Below, piece after piece: positions 1-11,187 of a stretch of DNA of 64,000 bases. Positions within the stretch are counted from its first letter, which is position 1, and every line of letters starts with the position of its first letter. The notes beneath the pieces were generated by a model. That model was not told the origin of the DNA. It ran no database searches and saw only the letters and a program-made list of their open reading frames with translations. This DNA comes from Trachythela sp. YZ-2020 (Eukaryota > Cnidaria > Anthozoa > Malacalcyonacea > Clavulariidae), in NCBI GenBank assembly GCA_016169945.1, contig JADLSH010000318.1, forward strand, positions 1 to 64,000, read 5' to 3'. The translations under genes and the position numbers were made by a program.

Positions 1-3000
1 TGCATTTGCGTTCGCCTTGCATTTGCGTTCGCATTGCATTTGCGTTCGCATTGCATTTGCGTTCGCATTGCATTTGCGTTCGCGTTGCATTTGCGTTCGC
101 ATTGCATTTGCATTTGCTTTCGCATTGCATTTGCGTTCGCATTGCATTTGCGTTCGCATTGCATTTGCGTTCGCATTGCATTTGCGTTCGCATTGCATTT
201 GCGTTCGCATTGCATTTGCGTTCGCATTGCATTTGCGTTCGCATTGCATTTGCGTTCGCATTGCATTTGCGTTCGCATTGCATTTGCGTTCGCGTTGCAT
301 TTGCGTTCGCATTGCATTTGCGTTCGCATTGCATTTGCGTTCGCATTGCATTTGCGTTCGCATTGCATTTGCGTTCGCATTGCATTTGCGTTCGCATTGC
401 ATTTGCGTTCGCATTGCATTTGCGTTCACATTGCATTTGCGTTCGCATTGCATTTGCGTTCGCATTGCATTTGCGTTCGCATTGCATTTGCGTTCGCATT
501 GCATTTGCGTTCGCATTGCATTTGCGTTCGCGTTGCATTTGCGTTCGCATTGCATTTGCGTTCGCATTGCATTTGCGTTCGCATTGCATTTGCGTTCGCA
601 TTGCATTTGCGTTCGCGTTGCATTTGCGTTCGCATTGCATTTGCGTTCGCGTTGCATTTGCGTTCGCATTGCATTTGCGTTCGCATTGCATTTGCGTTCG
701 CATTGCATTTGCGTTCGCGTTGCATTGCATTTGCGTTCGCGTTGCATTTGCGTTCGCATTGCATTTGCGTTCGCATTGCATTTGCGTTCGCATTGCATTT
801 GCGTTCGCATTGCATTTGCGTTCGCATTGCATTTGCGTTCGCGTTGCATTTGCGTTCACATTGCATTTGCGTTCGCATTGCATTTGCGTTCGCATTGCAT
901 TTGCGTTCGCATTGCATTTGCGTTCGCATTGCATTTGCGTTCGCATTGCATTTGCGTTCGCATTGCATTTGCGTTCGCATTGCATTTGCGTTCGCATTGC
1001 ATTTGCGTTCGCGTTGCATTTGCGTTCGCATTGCATTTGCGTTCGCGTTGCATTTGCGTTCGCATTGCATTTGCGTTCGCATTGCATTTGCGTTCGCGTT
1101 GCATTGCGTTCGCATTGCATTTGCGTTCGCATTGCATTTGCGTTCGCGTTGCATTTGCGTTCGCATTGCATTTGCGTTCGCATTGCATTTGCGTTCGCGT
1201 TGCATTTGCGTTCGCATTGCATTTGCGTTCGCATTGCATTTGCGTTCGCATTGCATTTGCGTTCGCATTGCATTTGCGTTCGCATTGCATTTGCGTTCGC
1301 GTTGCATTTGCGTTCGCATTGCATTTGCGTTCGCATTGCATTTGCGTTCGCGTTGCATTTGCGTTCGCATTGCATTTGCGTTCGCATTGCATTTGCGTTC
1401 GCATTGCATTTGCGTTCGCATTGCATTTGCGTTCGCATTGCATTTGCGTTCGCGTTGCATTTGCGTTCGCATTGCATTTGCGTTCGCATTGCATTTGCGT
1501 TCGCATTGCATTTGCGTTCGCATTGCATTTGCGTTCGCGTTGCATTTGCGTTCGCATTGCATTTGCGTTCGCATTGCATTTGCGTTCGCGTTGCATTTGC
1601 GTTCGCGTTGCATTTGCGTTGCATTGCATTTGCGTTCGCATTGCATTTGCGTTCGCATTGCATTTGCGTTCGCATTGCATTTGCGTTCGCATTGCATTTG
1701 CGTTCGCATTGCATTTGCGTTCGCATTGCATTTGCGTTCGCATTGCATTTGCGTTCGCATTGCATTTGCGTTCGCGTTGCATTTGCGTTCGCATTGCATT
1801 TGCGTTCGCATTGCATTTGCGTTCGCATTGCATTTGCGTTCGCATTGCATTTGCGTTCGCATTGCATTTGCGTTCGCATTGCATTTGCTTTCGCATTGCA
1901 TTTGCGTTCGCATTGCATTTGCGTTCGCATTGCATTTGCGTTCACATTGCATTTGCGTTCGCATTGCATTTGCGTTCGCATTGCATTTGCGTTCGCATTG
2001 CATTTGCGTTCACATTGCATTTGCGTTCGCATTGCATTTGCGTTCGCGTTGCATTTGCGTTCGCATTGCATTTGCGTTCGCATTGCATTTGCGTTCGCGT
2101 TGCATTTGCGTTCACATTGCATTTGCGTTCGCATTGCATTTGCGTTCGCATTGCATTTGCGTTCGCATTGCATTTGCGTTCGCGTTGCATTTGCGTTCAC
2201 ATTGCATTTGCGTTCGCGTTGCATTTGCGTTCGCATTGCATTTGCGTTCGCATTGCATTTGCGTTCGCATTGCATTTGCGTTCGCGTTGCATTTGCGTTC
2301 GCATTGCATTTGCGTTCGCATTGCATTTGCGTTCGCATTGCATTTGCGTTCGCATTGCATTTGCGTTCGCATTGCATTTGCGTTCGCATTGCATTTGCGT
2401 TCGCATTGCATTTGCGTTCGCATTGCATTTGCGTTCGCATTGCATTTGCGTTCGCATTGCATTTGCGTTCACATTGCATTTGCGTTCGCGTTGCATTTGC
2501 GTTCGCATTGCATTTGCGTTCGCGCATTGCATTTGCGTTCGCATTGCATTTGCGTTCGCATTGCATTTGCGTTCGCATTGCATTTGCGTTCGCATTGCAT
2601 TTGCGTTCGCGTTGCATTTGCGTTCGCATTGCATTTGCGTTCGCATTGCATTTGCGTTCGCATTGCATTTGCGTTCGCATTGCATTTGCGTTCGCGTTGC
2701 ATTTGCGTTCGCATTGCATTTGCGTTCGCATTGCATTTGCGTTCGCATTGCATTTGCGTTCGCATTGCATTTGCGTTCGCATTGCATTTGCGTTCGCATT
2801 GCATTTGCGTTCGCGTTGCATTTGCGTTCACATTGCATTTGCGTTCGCGTTGCATTTGCGTTCGCATTGCATTTGCGTTCGCGTTGCATTTGCGTTCGCA
2901 TTGCATTTGCGTTCGCATTGCATTTGCGTTCGCGTTGCATTTGCGTTCGCATTGCATTTGCGTTCGCATTGCATTTGCGTTCGCATTGCATTTGCGTTCA

Positions 3001-3867
3001 CATTGCATTTGCGTTCGCATTGCATTTGCGTTCGCATTGCATTTGCGTTCGCATTGCATTTGCGTTCGCATTGCATTTGCGTTCGCATTGCATTTGCGTT
3101 CGCATTGCATTTGCGTTCGCATTGCATTTGCGTTCGCATTGCATTTGCGTTCGCATTGCATTTGCGTTCGCATTGCATTTGCGTTCACATTGCATTTGCG
3201 TTCGCGTTGCATTTGCGTTCGCATTGCATTTGCGTTCGCATTGCATTTGCGTTCGCATTGCATTTGCGTTCGCGTTGCATTTGCGTTCGCATTGCATTTG
3301 CGTTCGCATTGCATTTGCGTTCACATTGCATTTGCGTTCGCATTGCATTTGCGTTCGCATTGCATTTGCGTTCGCGTTGCATTTGCGTTCGCATTGCATT
3401 TGCGTTCGCATTGCATTTGCTTTCGCATTGCATTTGCGTTCGCGTTGCATTTGCGTTCGCATTGCATTTGCGTTCGCATTGCATTTGCGTTCGCGTTGCA
3501 TTTGCGTTCACATTGCATTTGCGTTCGCGTTGCATTTGCGTTCGCATTGCATTTGCGTTCGCGTTGCATTTGCGTTCGCATTGCATTTGCGTTCGCATTG
3601 CATTTGCGTTCGCATTGCATTTGCGTTCGCATTGCATTTGCGTTCGCGTTGCATTTGCGTTCGCATTGCATTTGCGTTCGCATTGCATTTGCGTTCGCGT
3701 TGCATTTGCGTTCGCATTGCATTTGCGTTCGCATTGCATTTGCGTTCGCATTGCATTTGCTTTCGCATTGCATTTGCGTTCGCGTTGCATTTGCGTTCGC
3801 ATTGCATTTGCGTTCGCATTGCATTTGCGTTCGCATTGCATTTGCGTTCGCATTGCATTTGCGTTCG
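1..3867. repeat. 17-bp satellite array, about 227 copies
   Basis: The unit TGCATTTGCGTTCGCAT repeats head to tail from the first base to about 3867, where it stops abruptly in unique sequence. The array is probably longer than seen, because it runs off the left edge. The unit has no stop codon on either strand, and 17 is not a multiple of 3, so very long open frames appear in all three plus frames and several minus frames. Most variants sit at CpG positions (CGCAT, CGCGT or CACAT forms). A few units are shortened or extended, for example near 105-120, 721-730, 1101-1110, 1617-1625 and 2521-2526. The unit itself looks like three degenerate 5-6 bp words. Confidence 0.97.
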
Positions 3868-4103
3868 GGACGCGTTCCAGAGAAAACGTGGGAGAACACG
3901 CTCTCTTACTCGCATCGGAAAATCTCAACGCATCAAAACCTGGGTCGGTTTACACATATGCCCATTTAAGCTATTTCCAAGTAGTACAATACATGGTTAT
4001 TTTTTACATTCTTCCCTCGTTGCAGGTACTTTACCAGATCCTGAACTTGAGCAGACACACACAAAATTGTTTCCACTTGGCCATCCCTGGATGGCAACTA
4101 TTT

Positions 4104-6009
4104 TCAGCTATCAGGATTTGGTTCAATTTCTATCCCTGTACAATCACACACAGTACCTTGTGGTTCATCAGTAACATTACTCTCATCATTTCTACCATCT
4201 ATGTCACCTTCTATAGCTGGGACTGATATTTTATACTGATTCAGCAAGACTTCATAATCTGCTTCAGTCATTAGTTCTGATAATATTTCATCAACTTCAT
4301 GAAGTTTGGGTAAAACCACTGCAATATATCCTTCTGTCATTGGCTACAAGAGGAAAGATTGATCAAATTGAAACAACCAGTTGACATCACAAAACGTTGG
4401 TGTTCCCGATGTATCGGCCGACGGTGGACATGTATCGGCTCTTGAACATTTGTTATCGGAAATCGGCTCTTTTAAATATCAGCTCATCTCTACTAATTAA
4501 GGGAGCCTAAATGTATATAAGCCTTATATGGTTTCCTTTTAGGCTCCCTTGTCGCCAATGTCATCAATTTGGAAAAACTTATTAATTTGTAATTTTGTTG
4601 TTGTGTTTCCAAGTTTGTAATTTTTATTGATATGTACTGTTGGTGTTGGTGCTAAATTAAATAAATACCATAGTAAAATTTCTACATAACATGGCGCTGT
4701 GCAGAAATTGTGTCACCAGTTGCAGCAAAAATTGCCCATGTAACATGGCCTTAAGTAGTAAACCAAATTGCAGTTACAAATATACACTATTAGTTACTGC
4801 CATATTTGACCTTTTTGTTAAGCAATCCAGGATTTGACACCAAGGATTCATTCACTTCAACTAGTTTTCCTCTGATACAGCTAAAGTACATAAAATATAG
4901 GATTATGGTTGGAATTTGGTTCAAGATTAGTGTTAGGATTATTTCAAGTCCTGCTATGGCTAGGCTGATGTGATATATATCGATATATTTTTTCGATATC
5001 GATATTCAATATTTTTTTCAATATTGCATCAGCTATGGCTGTAAATACTGAGTATGGTCTAACCTGTATAAAGTATATTTCTCTCCAGTGGAACAAGTGA
5101 CATCACACAGTGGGAAATGTGGTCGCAATATCTGAGCCCCTTTCTTTCCCTTGCCACTGACTTTATTGTCTAAACGATTCACATTTTTACTGACTTGAAA
5201 GTCAACTTTTACCACTTCACCCTTGCTTAGTACAGGATGTCTTGGTGCAACAGTCACTATACAAATCCTGGGAAAACATACAAATAGCTGGGTAAGTCAT
5301 TTTATTTATGGTGCTACACATGGTGGTCATGCTAAATGTTTCCATTACATTTGTGACCAAACACAGGGTCAATACACATAGTAGGGTGCAATACACATTT
5401 TCGATAATTACATCACAAATCTCTCCTTGGCCTGTGAGCCTCGTTCTCATGAATCATGAACAAATCACATTTCGTACTGATCAAGAGAGCGAGGCTCCCA
5501 GGCCAAGGAAGTATTTGTGACGTAATTATCGAAAGGGTGTATCATGGAGCATTGAGGCTTAATGGGTTTATGATATAATCCCCCCCCAACTAAGCAATGA
5601 ATTGTAAGTCTTCAGGGGGGGCATTGTATTACAAGTTGAATGATAATTTCATCGAGAATTTCATTTATGAACTCTTCACCTTGTTTTAGATAATTATTAA
5701 GCTACTAAATTCCATACTTGTTTGAATGCTGTAACACACATTGATCTGCAAATGGCACATTATTAATATCTAAAATAATAAATTAATTACAATTTAACTG
5801 GACATAATTTTGTCAAAATATTTATACTTTCTTTATATAATAAATTATATAAGCAATTTTTTCATTTTCTTCCCGGATACTTTTAGCAATAACATATTTT
5901 ACAAACATTGTGTATACTTACTTATTTTATAAAACTTTTTATAATATCTTTCAAGTACAGAACGATATTTCGAGTTAAAAATTTTCCCGCCTTCGGACGC
6001 CATTTTCAT
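4104..6009 (-). CDS. ABITRAM: ABITRAM / FAM206A (Simiate), 5 exons, complete
   Basis: The family is a small actin-binding protein of nuclear speckles and dendrites; its biochemical role is poorly defined. Coding exons on the minus strand are 5922-6009, 5718-5769, 5064-5267, 4811-4880 and 4104-4343, summing to 654 nt (217 residues plus stop). All junctions are GT-AG with matching phases. Family landmarks appear in order: ERYYKKFYK, CVLQHSN, RLDNKVSGKGKKGAQ, CIRGKLVEVNE and TEGYIAVVLPK. The human protein is about 181 residues. The extra length is an acidic C-terminal tail after VLLNQYKISV that the vertebrate protein lacks. The start could be the ATG at 6009 or the better-context ATG two codons later (6003). 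I saw no AATAAA signal between the stop codon and the satellite. Confidence 0.93.
4407..4500. repeat. Short interspersed repeat with ATCGG palindromic motifs
   Basis: This stretch in ABITRAM intron 4 is rich in ATCGGCC and TATCGG words and ends in GATGAGCTGAT-like sequence. The same words flank the 15-bp array at 42870-43120, so both are probably copies of one element. Terminal repeats are not clear. Confidence 0.4.
5388..5543. mobile_element. Foldback MITE in ABITRAM intron 2
   Basis: The left arm (5388-5440) reads as the inverted complement of the right arm (5490-5543). Both contain TTCGATAATTAC, a CTTGGCCTG core and a GAGCCTCG stretch around a short loop. There is no coding capacity. A related half-element with GAGGCTCCCAGGCCAA lies at 62240-62300 in ELP2 intron 1. 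Confidence 0.75.
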
Positions 6010-6092
6010 CACTTGTCTTGCGTGTCATACACGCGAGGAAACCACGAACAGACAAATATAACCAAGGGACCACTGATCTGAATATAGGCTGG
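6010..6092. promoter_or_regulatory. Upstream region of ABITRAM (promoter presumed)
   Basis: This short stretch separates the ABITRAM start codon from the foldback element at 6093. It must hold the core promoter or 5' UTR unless the promoter lies inside the element. I see no clear TATA box, so the assignment rests on position only. Confidence 0.3.
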
Positions 6093-6981
6093 ATAACGCA
6101 TCTCTTGTCAAAAGTGAAGCCGGAAGTCAAGCGGCGATCAGTGCCGCCACCCGATTCTGAGGCCCTACTTTATTATAGATAGTATTACAGAATCCTAGTT
6201 TTTTCGCTTTTTTTGCCTTTTAAACGTTTCTGGTCTGGCCAGTTTTACTATCACAAAGATAGAAGCACACGAGAAGAAATTTGAGCAAAAAATTTGGAGT
6301 ATTATGGTTTTATAACGCCGTGAAACTGGATTTACAAGTTCGAAGGAGTGAACAGCCACATGTTCGCGATGTTTTGTTTATGATATTTCAATTCAAAATC
6401 CACTCAAAATATAGAATTACTGCTACTGGACGAAGGCACTCAAGGAATTTGATGAAATGAACCAGCTCAGCTGCAGTATGAACAAAAGCGTGAATGTGGT
6501 AAGTTTTTAAAACAGGAATTAAATAGGTTATTAATTAACTTAATTCATTTCAGTACGTGAATATTGAACCAGTGTAGCACTGTTCCTAATTCCTGTTTTA
6601 AAAGCTTACCACATTCACGCTTTTGTTCATACCGCAGCTGAGCTGGTTCATTTCATCAAATTCCTAGAGTGCCTTCGTCCAGTAGCAGTAATTCTATATT
6701 TTGAGTGGATTTTGAATTGAAATATCATAAACAAAACATCGCTAACATGTGGCTGTTCACTCCTTCGAACTTGTAAATCAGTTTCTGGCGTTATAAAGCC
6801 GTAATACTCAAAATTTTTACAAAATTTCTTCTCGTGTGCTTCTATCTTGTGATAGTAAACCTGGCCCGGCCAGAAACGTTTAAAAGGCAAAACAAGCGAA
6901 ACAACTAGGATTCTGTACTACTCTCTATAATAAAGTACTTGACTTCCGGCTTTTCCATCAAATTATTAAGAGATGCGTTAT
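6093..6981. mobile_element. Large foldback element with about 0.35-kb inverted arms
   Basis: The two ends are exact inverse complements (ATAACGCATCTCTT at 6093-6106, AAGAGATGCGTTAT at 6968-6981). The arms 6188-6520 and 6580-6915 are inverse complements with scattered mismatches and small indels, meeting near 6545-6575. The open frame at 6648-6890 is one arm of the hairpin and its counterpart is broken, so it is not a gene. No transposase is present, which makes it a non-autonomous DNA element. Confidence 0.85.
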
Positions 6982-7255
6982 AAACAAACATTCCTAAACA
7001 TTCCTAAACAAACGGACAAACAGACTGTCTGTTTGTCCATTTGTTTAGGAATGTTCGTCTGTTTGTTTATATCTTTGCGTCTGTTTGTCCGTTTGTTTAG
7101 GAATGTTTGTCTGTTCAGGTCTCAGCGTCTGTTTGTCCACTTGTCTCAGCGTCTGTTTGTCCGTTTGTTAGAAATGTTTGTCTGTTTGTGTAGATCTCAG
7201 CGTCTGTTTGGCCGTTTGTTTAGAAATGCTAGTCTGTTTGTTCCACTGGTTTGTT
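6978..7255. repeat. Minisatellite GTCTGTTTGTCCGTTTGTTTAG, with palindromic start
   Basis: Degenerate tandem units of about 30-45 bp are built on GTCTGTTTGTCCGTTTG and AGGAATGTTTGTCTG. The first part (6978-7068) is a near-perfect inverted repeat centred close to 7025. The same unit resumes at 8084-8122, so the intervening elements were inserted into it. Confidence 0.8.
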
Positions 7256-7261
7256 CAGGTC

Positions 7262-7950
7262 TCAGTACAGCCCAGTGAACTCTATATATACTGGAACGAT
7301 AACTGTAGGTAAACATGCCCATACTTGCCTGAAGCCAAGATGGCGGCCAATAGAAGCTCGTTACTATGGTTATTGTAGGTATAAATGTGCGTGTTTTTTG
7401 CGTGGGCCTGTCACGAAGAGTCGGAGCACTGGAGCGAGTTAAAATTTGTTAAAGTTTTTTTCCAGTTTTTGCACGAAAATACTCATTTTTAGTGATATAT
7501 AACCTATATATAAGACAAAAATTAAATGAAAAACTAACATTGATGAAACTTTAGTCCATATTACTCTTTGTTCTTTTCAAATTCCTCACAGAAAGTCCTG
7601 AAAAAACAAAAGTTTGCCGATGTTTTTTGGCGCGAACTTGTTTTTTACTCATCAAATAAGTTGAGATAACTTTGTTATTTATAACAAAATGTTTCGGCCA
7701 ATTCTCAAATTTACTTATTCTGAAAGACGACTTTCTCTAGTTTCCCAGAGGCATAAAAAAGCTCGACTTAACAAACAGTACGCTGAAAAATTATATAACT
7801 TTCCGATAAAATGATGCAAATTTTTCGTACGGAAAGTCGGAATTTAGTGAATTTCCGCGCAGGGACCTGGATCATACCTACAAGACGAAGCTTCAAAATT
7901 CGAGCCGCAGTTATCGTTCCAGTATATATAGAGTTCACTGGTACAGCCTC
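7262..7950. mobile_element. Inverted-repeat element inserted in the minisatellite
   Basis: The ends carry inverted copies of a sequence of about 37 bp: CAGTGAACTCTATATATACT near 7275 and its complement at about 7908-7946. The interior has no open frame worth reading. The size of about 690 bp and lack of coding suggest a non-autonomous DNA element. Confidence 0.7.
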
Positions 7951-7952
7951 GT

Positions 7953-8076
7953 ACCCAGGCGCGTCGCGTCCTCCCCAAGCACCCCAGCGCGCTCGCTAAT
8001 CTCAGCCACTGATCTCTATAAATTAGCTGAACGCGATTTTTTTTCTTTTCCTTAAAAGCGCCTGGGTACGAGGCTG
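7953..8076. mobile_element. Short MITE with 18-bp terminal inverted repeats
   Basis: AGCCTCGTACCCAGGCGC at the left end is matched by its exact inverse complement at 8059-8076. It sits immediately beside the 7262-7950 element, giving a nest of insertions. Confidence 0.75.
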
Positions 8077-8240
8077 GTCTCAGTATCTGTTTGTCCGTTT
8101 GTTTAGGAATGTTTGTCTGTATATACAAGGTTATACGGGATTAAGGTTAGGACTAGTGTAGGAGTTTGGAATAGATAATCAATGTTAGGACAAAAACATG
8201 TCAAAGTAAACAAATACAGTAATACTTTCAAGAATCAAAT

Positions 8241-8246
8241 TTTATT
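8241..8246 (-). promoter_or_regulatory. Candidate UBR4 polyadenylation signal
   Basis: The minus strand reads AATAAA here, about 120 nt past the UBR4 stop codon at 8366. Spacing and hexamer fit a short 3' UTR. Transcript ends are not visible in DNA. Confidence 0.5.
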
Positions 8247-8365
8247 GTCAATGTAAACACAACCAATTTACTAAGTAACTATTTGGAAAACTAACTACTG
8301 GATTTTCTTCCTTTTCTATTTTCTTTCTTCGTTTTTGAAGGTTTCAAGTAATCGTATTTAATAAC

Positions 8366-11187
8366 TCATCTATAAAAAACAAAAAAACATCTTAATACAT
8401 CGACATTTACCCAAGATTTATCCTCTCCAAAACTTACTTTGGAAGTGAGTTCAAAAGATCTTCCATGAATTTTCCTGGATCACTGATTTCTCCGAGTAAG
8501 CCTAGAATGATTTCAAGTTAAATAAAATCTTCATAAAATAGAACCCTCTTATTATTACTATGGTGGTCAAAAAGCAGTTATCAGAGTGAGAAAATAGTGT
8601 TAATTATTTTCATTATATGTAGTAGTCTTATATTTGGAGGCAAATAAAGGAGATGTAGTTAAATTTTGTAGCTCTTTATGTGTCAGCATTTCTGAAGTTC
8701 ACCATCATCTTCTGCCGGGTAACGCTTACTGAAACCCAGCAATGCCGACGCGATAAAATGGATCATCAAGATGCTTTTCTGTAGCACTGTAGCAAATGAA
8801 TAATCGTACCTGCAACATCGCAGAATTCTGCAAAGGATGCTACTGGAAGAAGATCATCTTGGTAAAAACTAACCAACTATAATGTAAGACATAAAAATAC
8901 AATATGAATAAATAACTTTTAACTAAAACCTCCCATATACCCAAACAAGCCAGCATACCTCCTCGCAAGATTTCAACATTTTTTCATCGTTGTTTCGTAT
9001 GTACGAGGCAACATCCTGGGCCCAAGTTGTCGTGGATGACAAATGTTCCTTTGAAATAAATAATTTAAAGAGCAATCGTGAATTAAACCAGTTCAATAAT
9101 TAATAAATCACTTAGCAAGATCTTACCTTCAACATATGCTGCAGTTTGTTAACAAGAGCGAAGAAAATCAGCATAGGTCGATAAACATTGTAAGGCTTTA
9201 CTTCGCCATCGGCGAGTCTACCAAAATATATAAATATTATATATATTATAAATATTATATAAATATTATATTATAAAATATAAAATATTATATAAATATT
9301 ATATAAAGTTAGTTTAGTTTAGGTTTCCTCCTGTAACTGAGAACGATGAAAGAGCTTTCCAGTATAAATAGAGTTTAATATCAAGACTTTTCTCGGCATC
9401 TCGTTCGATAGGATTAATAGTAGAAGGTATTACCCATACACCATATACTGCTATCACTCCCATCTTATATACCGAACTTGCGGCTAATGCTCAGCAACTG
9501 CACATTGTAGCTCAGTTGGTTAGAGCGCTGCGCCGGAATCGCATTGCATTTTTCGCAACTGCTCCTGGCTAGGTCTAAAAATGTATATAAATTTCCGTTC
9601 GAGATTCCATCTTCTAACACCTTCTACTAAATAGGGTTTAGTTCAATGCAAATTGTTTGAGATCTTACTTTGTTGCTCCTTTGGGCGTTACTTCACGAAC
9701 ATGAGCAAGGACAATCAATCTGGTGAAGAAAGTTACTCGGGTCTTCTTCCAATCCTCCAGGGAGTGAGTAAACAGAGATAACACAGCCATGAAGAGAGGA
9801 CCATTCACCTGAGAAAATAGGATACTATGTTTAGAGGTGTTAGGGTAAGGGTTTAGGTTATGGTTTAGTTCAGAGTTTAGGTTAGGGTTAATGTTGGGGT
9901 TGGGATTAGGGTAAGGATTAGAGTATGGTATTAGGGATAAGGTTAGTATTAGTTTAAAGATAAGAAATCACAGTGGACACAGGAAATCCAAAGTAGAGAA
10001 ATATTAATCTCTAACAATAAATTTGGTACTAACTTCAAATGACGATTGAATCCAGTTCGCATTAGGCTCTTCCACAAAGGTCGTTACAGATTTCTCCAGA
10101 CTGCGTATACGAGCACTAGAAATATAACAGTTGAAGTGCATATGGCAAGAAATAAACACAACTTTTTACTCCTTTTATATAAGGAACCTGACTTACGTGT
10201 TCATGACATATAAGGCCATGTGTACCATATAAGGAATGATATTGAAGTTGCTCTGCCTGCCTCCACCTCCGGAGTCTTCGTTAAAGGATTTCTCGAAGGC
10301 AAATCTCTCCAACAAGAGTCGTAAATCATGAACAGTGTTGTGGAATGTCGGCTCAATGTGACTGGTCGCTTCTTGGATGTAGTTGTTGTGCCTGGAGGGA
10401 GAGAAATATAGCAGCTTATTAAATACATACAAGGTGGTTTATTCTAACCCTAATCATAACCCTAATTCTAGTTCTAACCTTACTCTAACCCTAATCATAA
10501 CCCTAATTCTAGTTCTAACCTTACTCTAACCCTAATCATAACCCTAACCCTAGCTCTAACCTTACTCTAACCCTAATCATAACCCTAACCCTAGTTCTAA
10601 CCTTACTCTAACCCTAATCATAACCCTAACCCTCGAAATGCAAAGTTCTTTCTATATTTTTCAGGTAGTAAGATCCTTCAACCAAGCTCCTGAATATTGT
10701 TCAAAGCTACCTACACTGCAGGAACCCATCACCCAGGATGTTACCTGAGTGAAACCCAACTATTCGGCTTGTGCAAGTGACGTCACAACTCGAAATTGTG
10801 TGGTTTCCGGTTTTTTGGTGGCAAATTCCACCATTTTCATTGGATAATTTCAAGCTAATTAAAATCAAATTCAACATGGATGACAATTTTTTACATCAAT
10901 ACGTACGCCAACTTTCCTGAATAACTCGAGTTCTAGACATGCTAAAGCAACACAACTATACACCAAAATACTCACCGTTGTTCAAGGATTCTAGAGAGAT
11001 ATAGATTATCTTATAACTCTCGGTATTTCGCAAGATATAAACGAAAACGGCACTTCTTGAAATCCACGATTTTGCCCCCCATAATCGTGGCTTATTTACA
11101 ATGACGTCATATATTCGCGTGACTGCACAAGCGGAATACATCGTATATTTACCTTGCTAAGCAGCTTGCAAATGACGATTCTGGTAC
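8366..11187 (-). CDS. UBR4: UBR4 exons 89-97: C-terminal helical (UZI) domain and stop
   Basis: Exons are 11153-11187, 10197-10391, 10034-10115, 9669-9808, 9127-9217, 8959-9048, 8810-8876, 8438-8501 and 8366-8369 (residues 4765-5019). Landmarks are [35 protein letters not shown] and [20 protein letters not shown]. The last coding exon contributes only 4 nt: one A completing the Lys codon, then TGA. Reading on past the previous exon without splicing would not give a conserved ending, since the family stops at or just after LLNSVP. Confidence 0.9.

Noticed and set aside
6..4226. Three plus-strand open frames of about 1,300-1,400 residues and several minus-strand frames
   Set aside because: They are all translations of the stop-free 17-bp satellite; every frame reads the same peptide repeat and no flanking conserved sequence is attached.
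6648..6890. 80-residue minus-strand open frame
   Set aside because: It is one arm of the foldback element. The other arm encodes the same sequence with frameshifts, and no family is recognised.
9505..9650. Possible functional tRNA gene
   Set aside because: The A box is good but the B box and acceptor stem are missing, and the sequence continues into a SINE body shared with 61195-61390.
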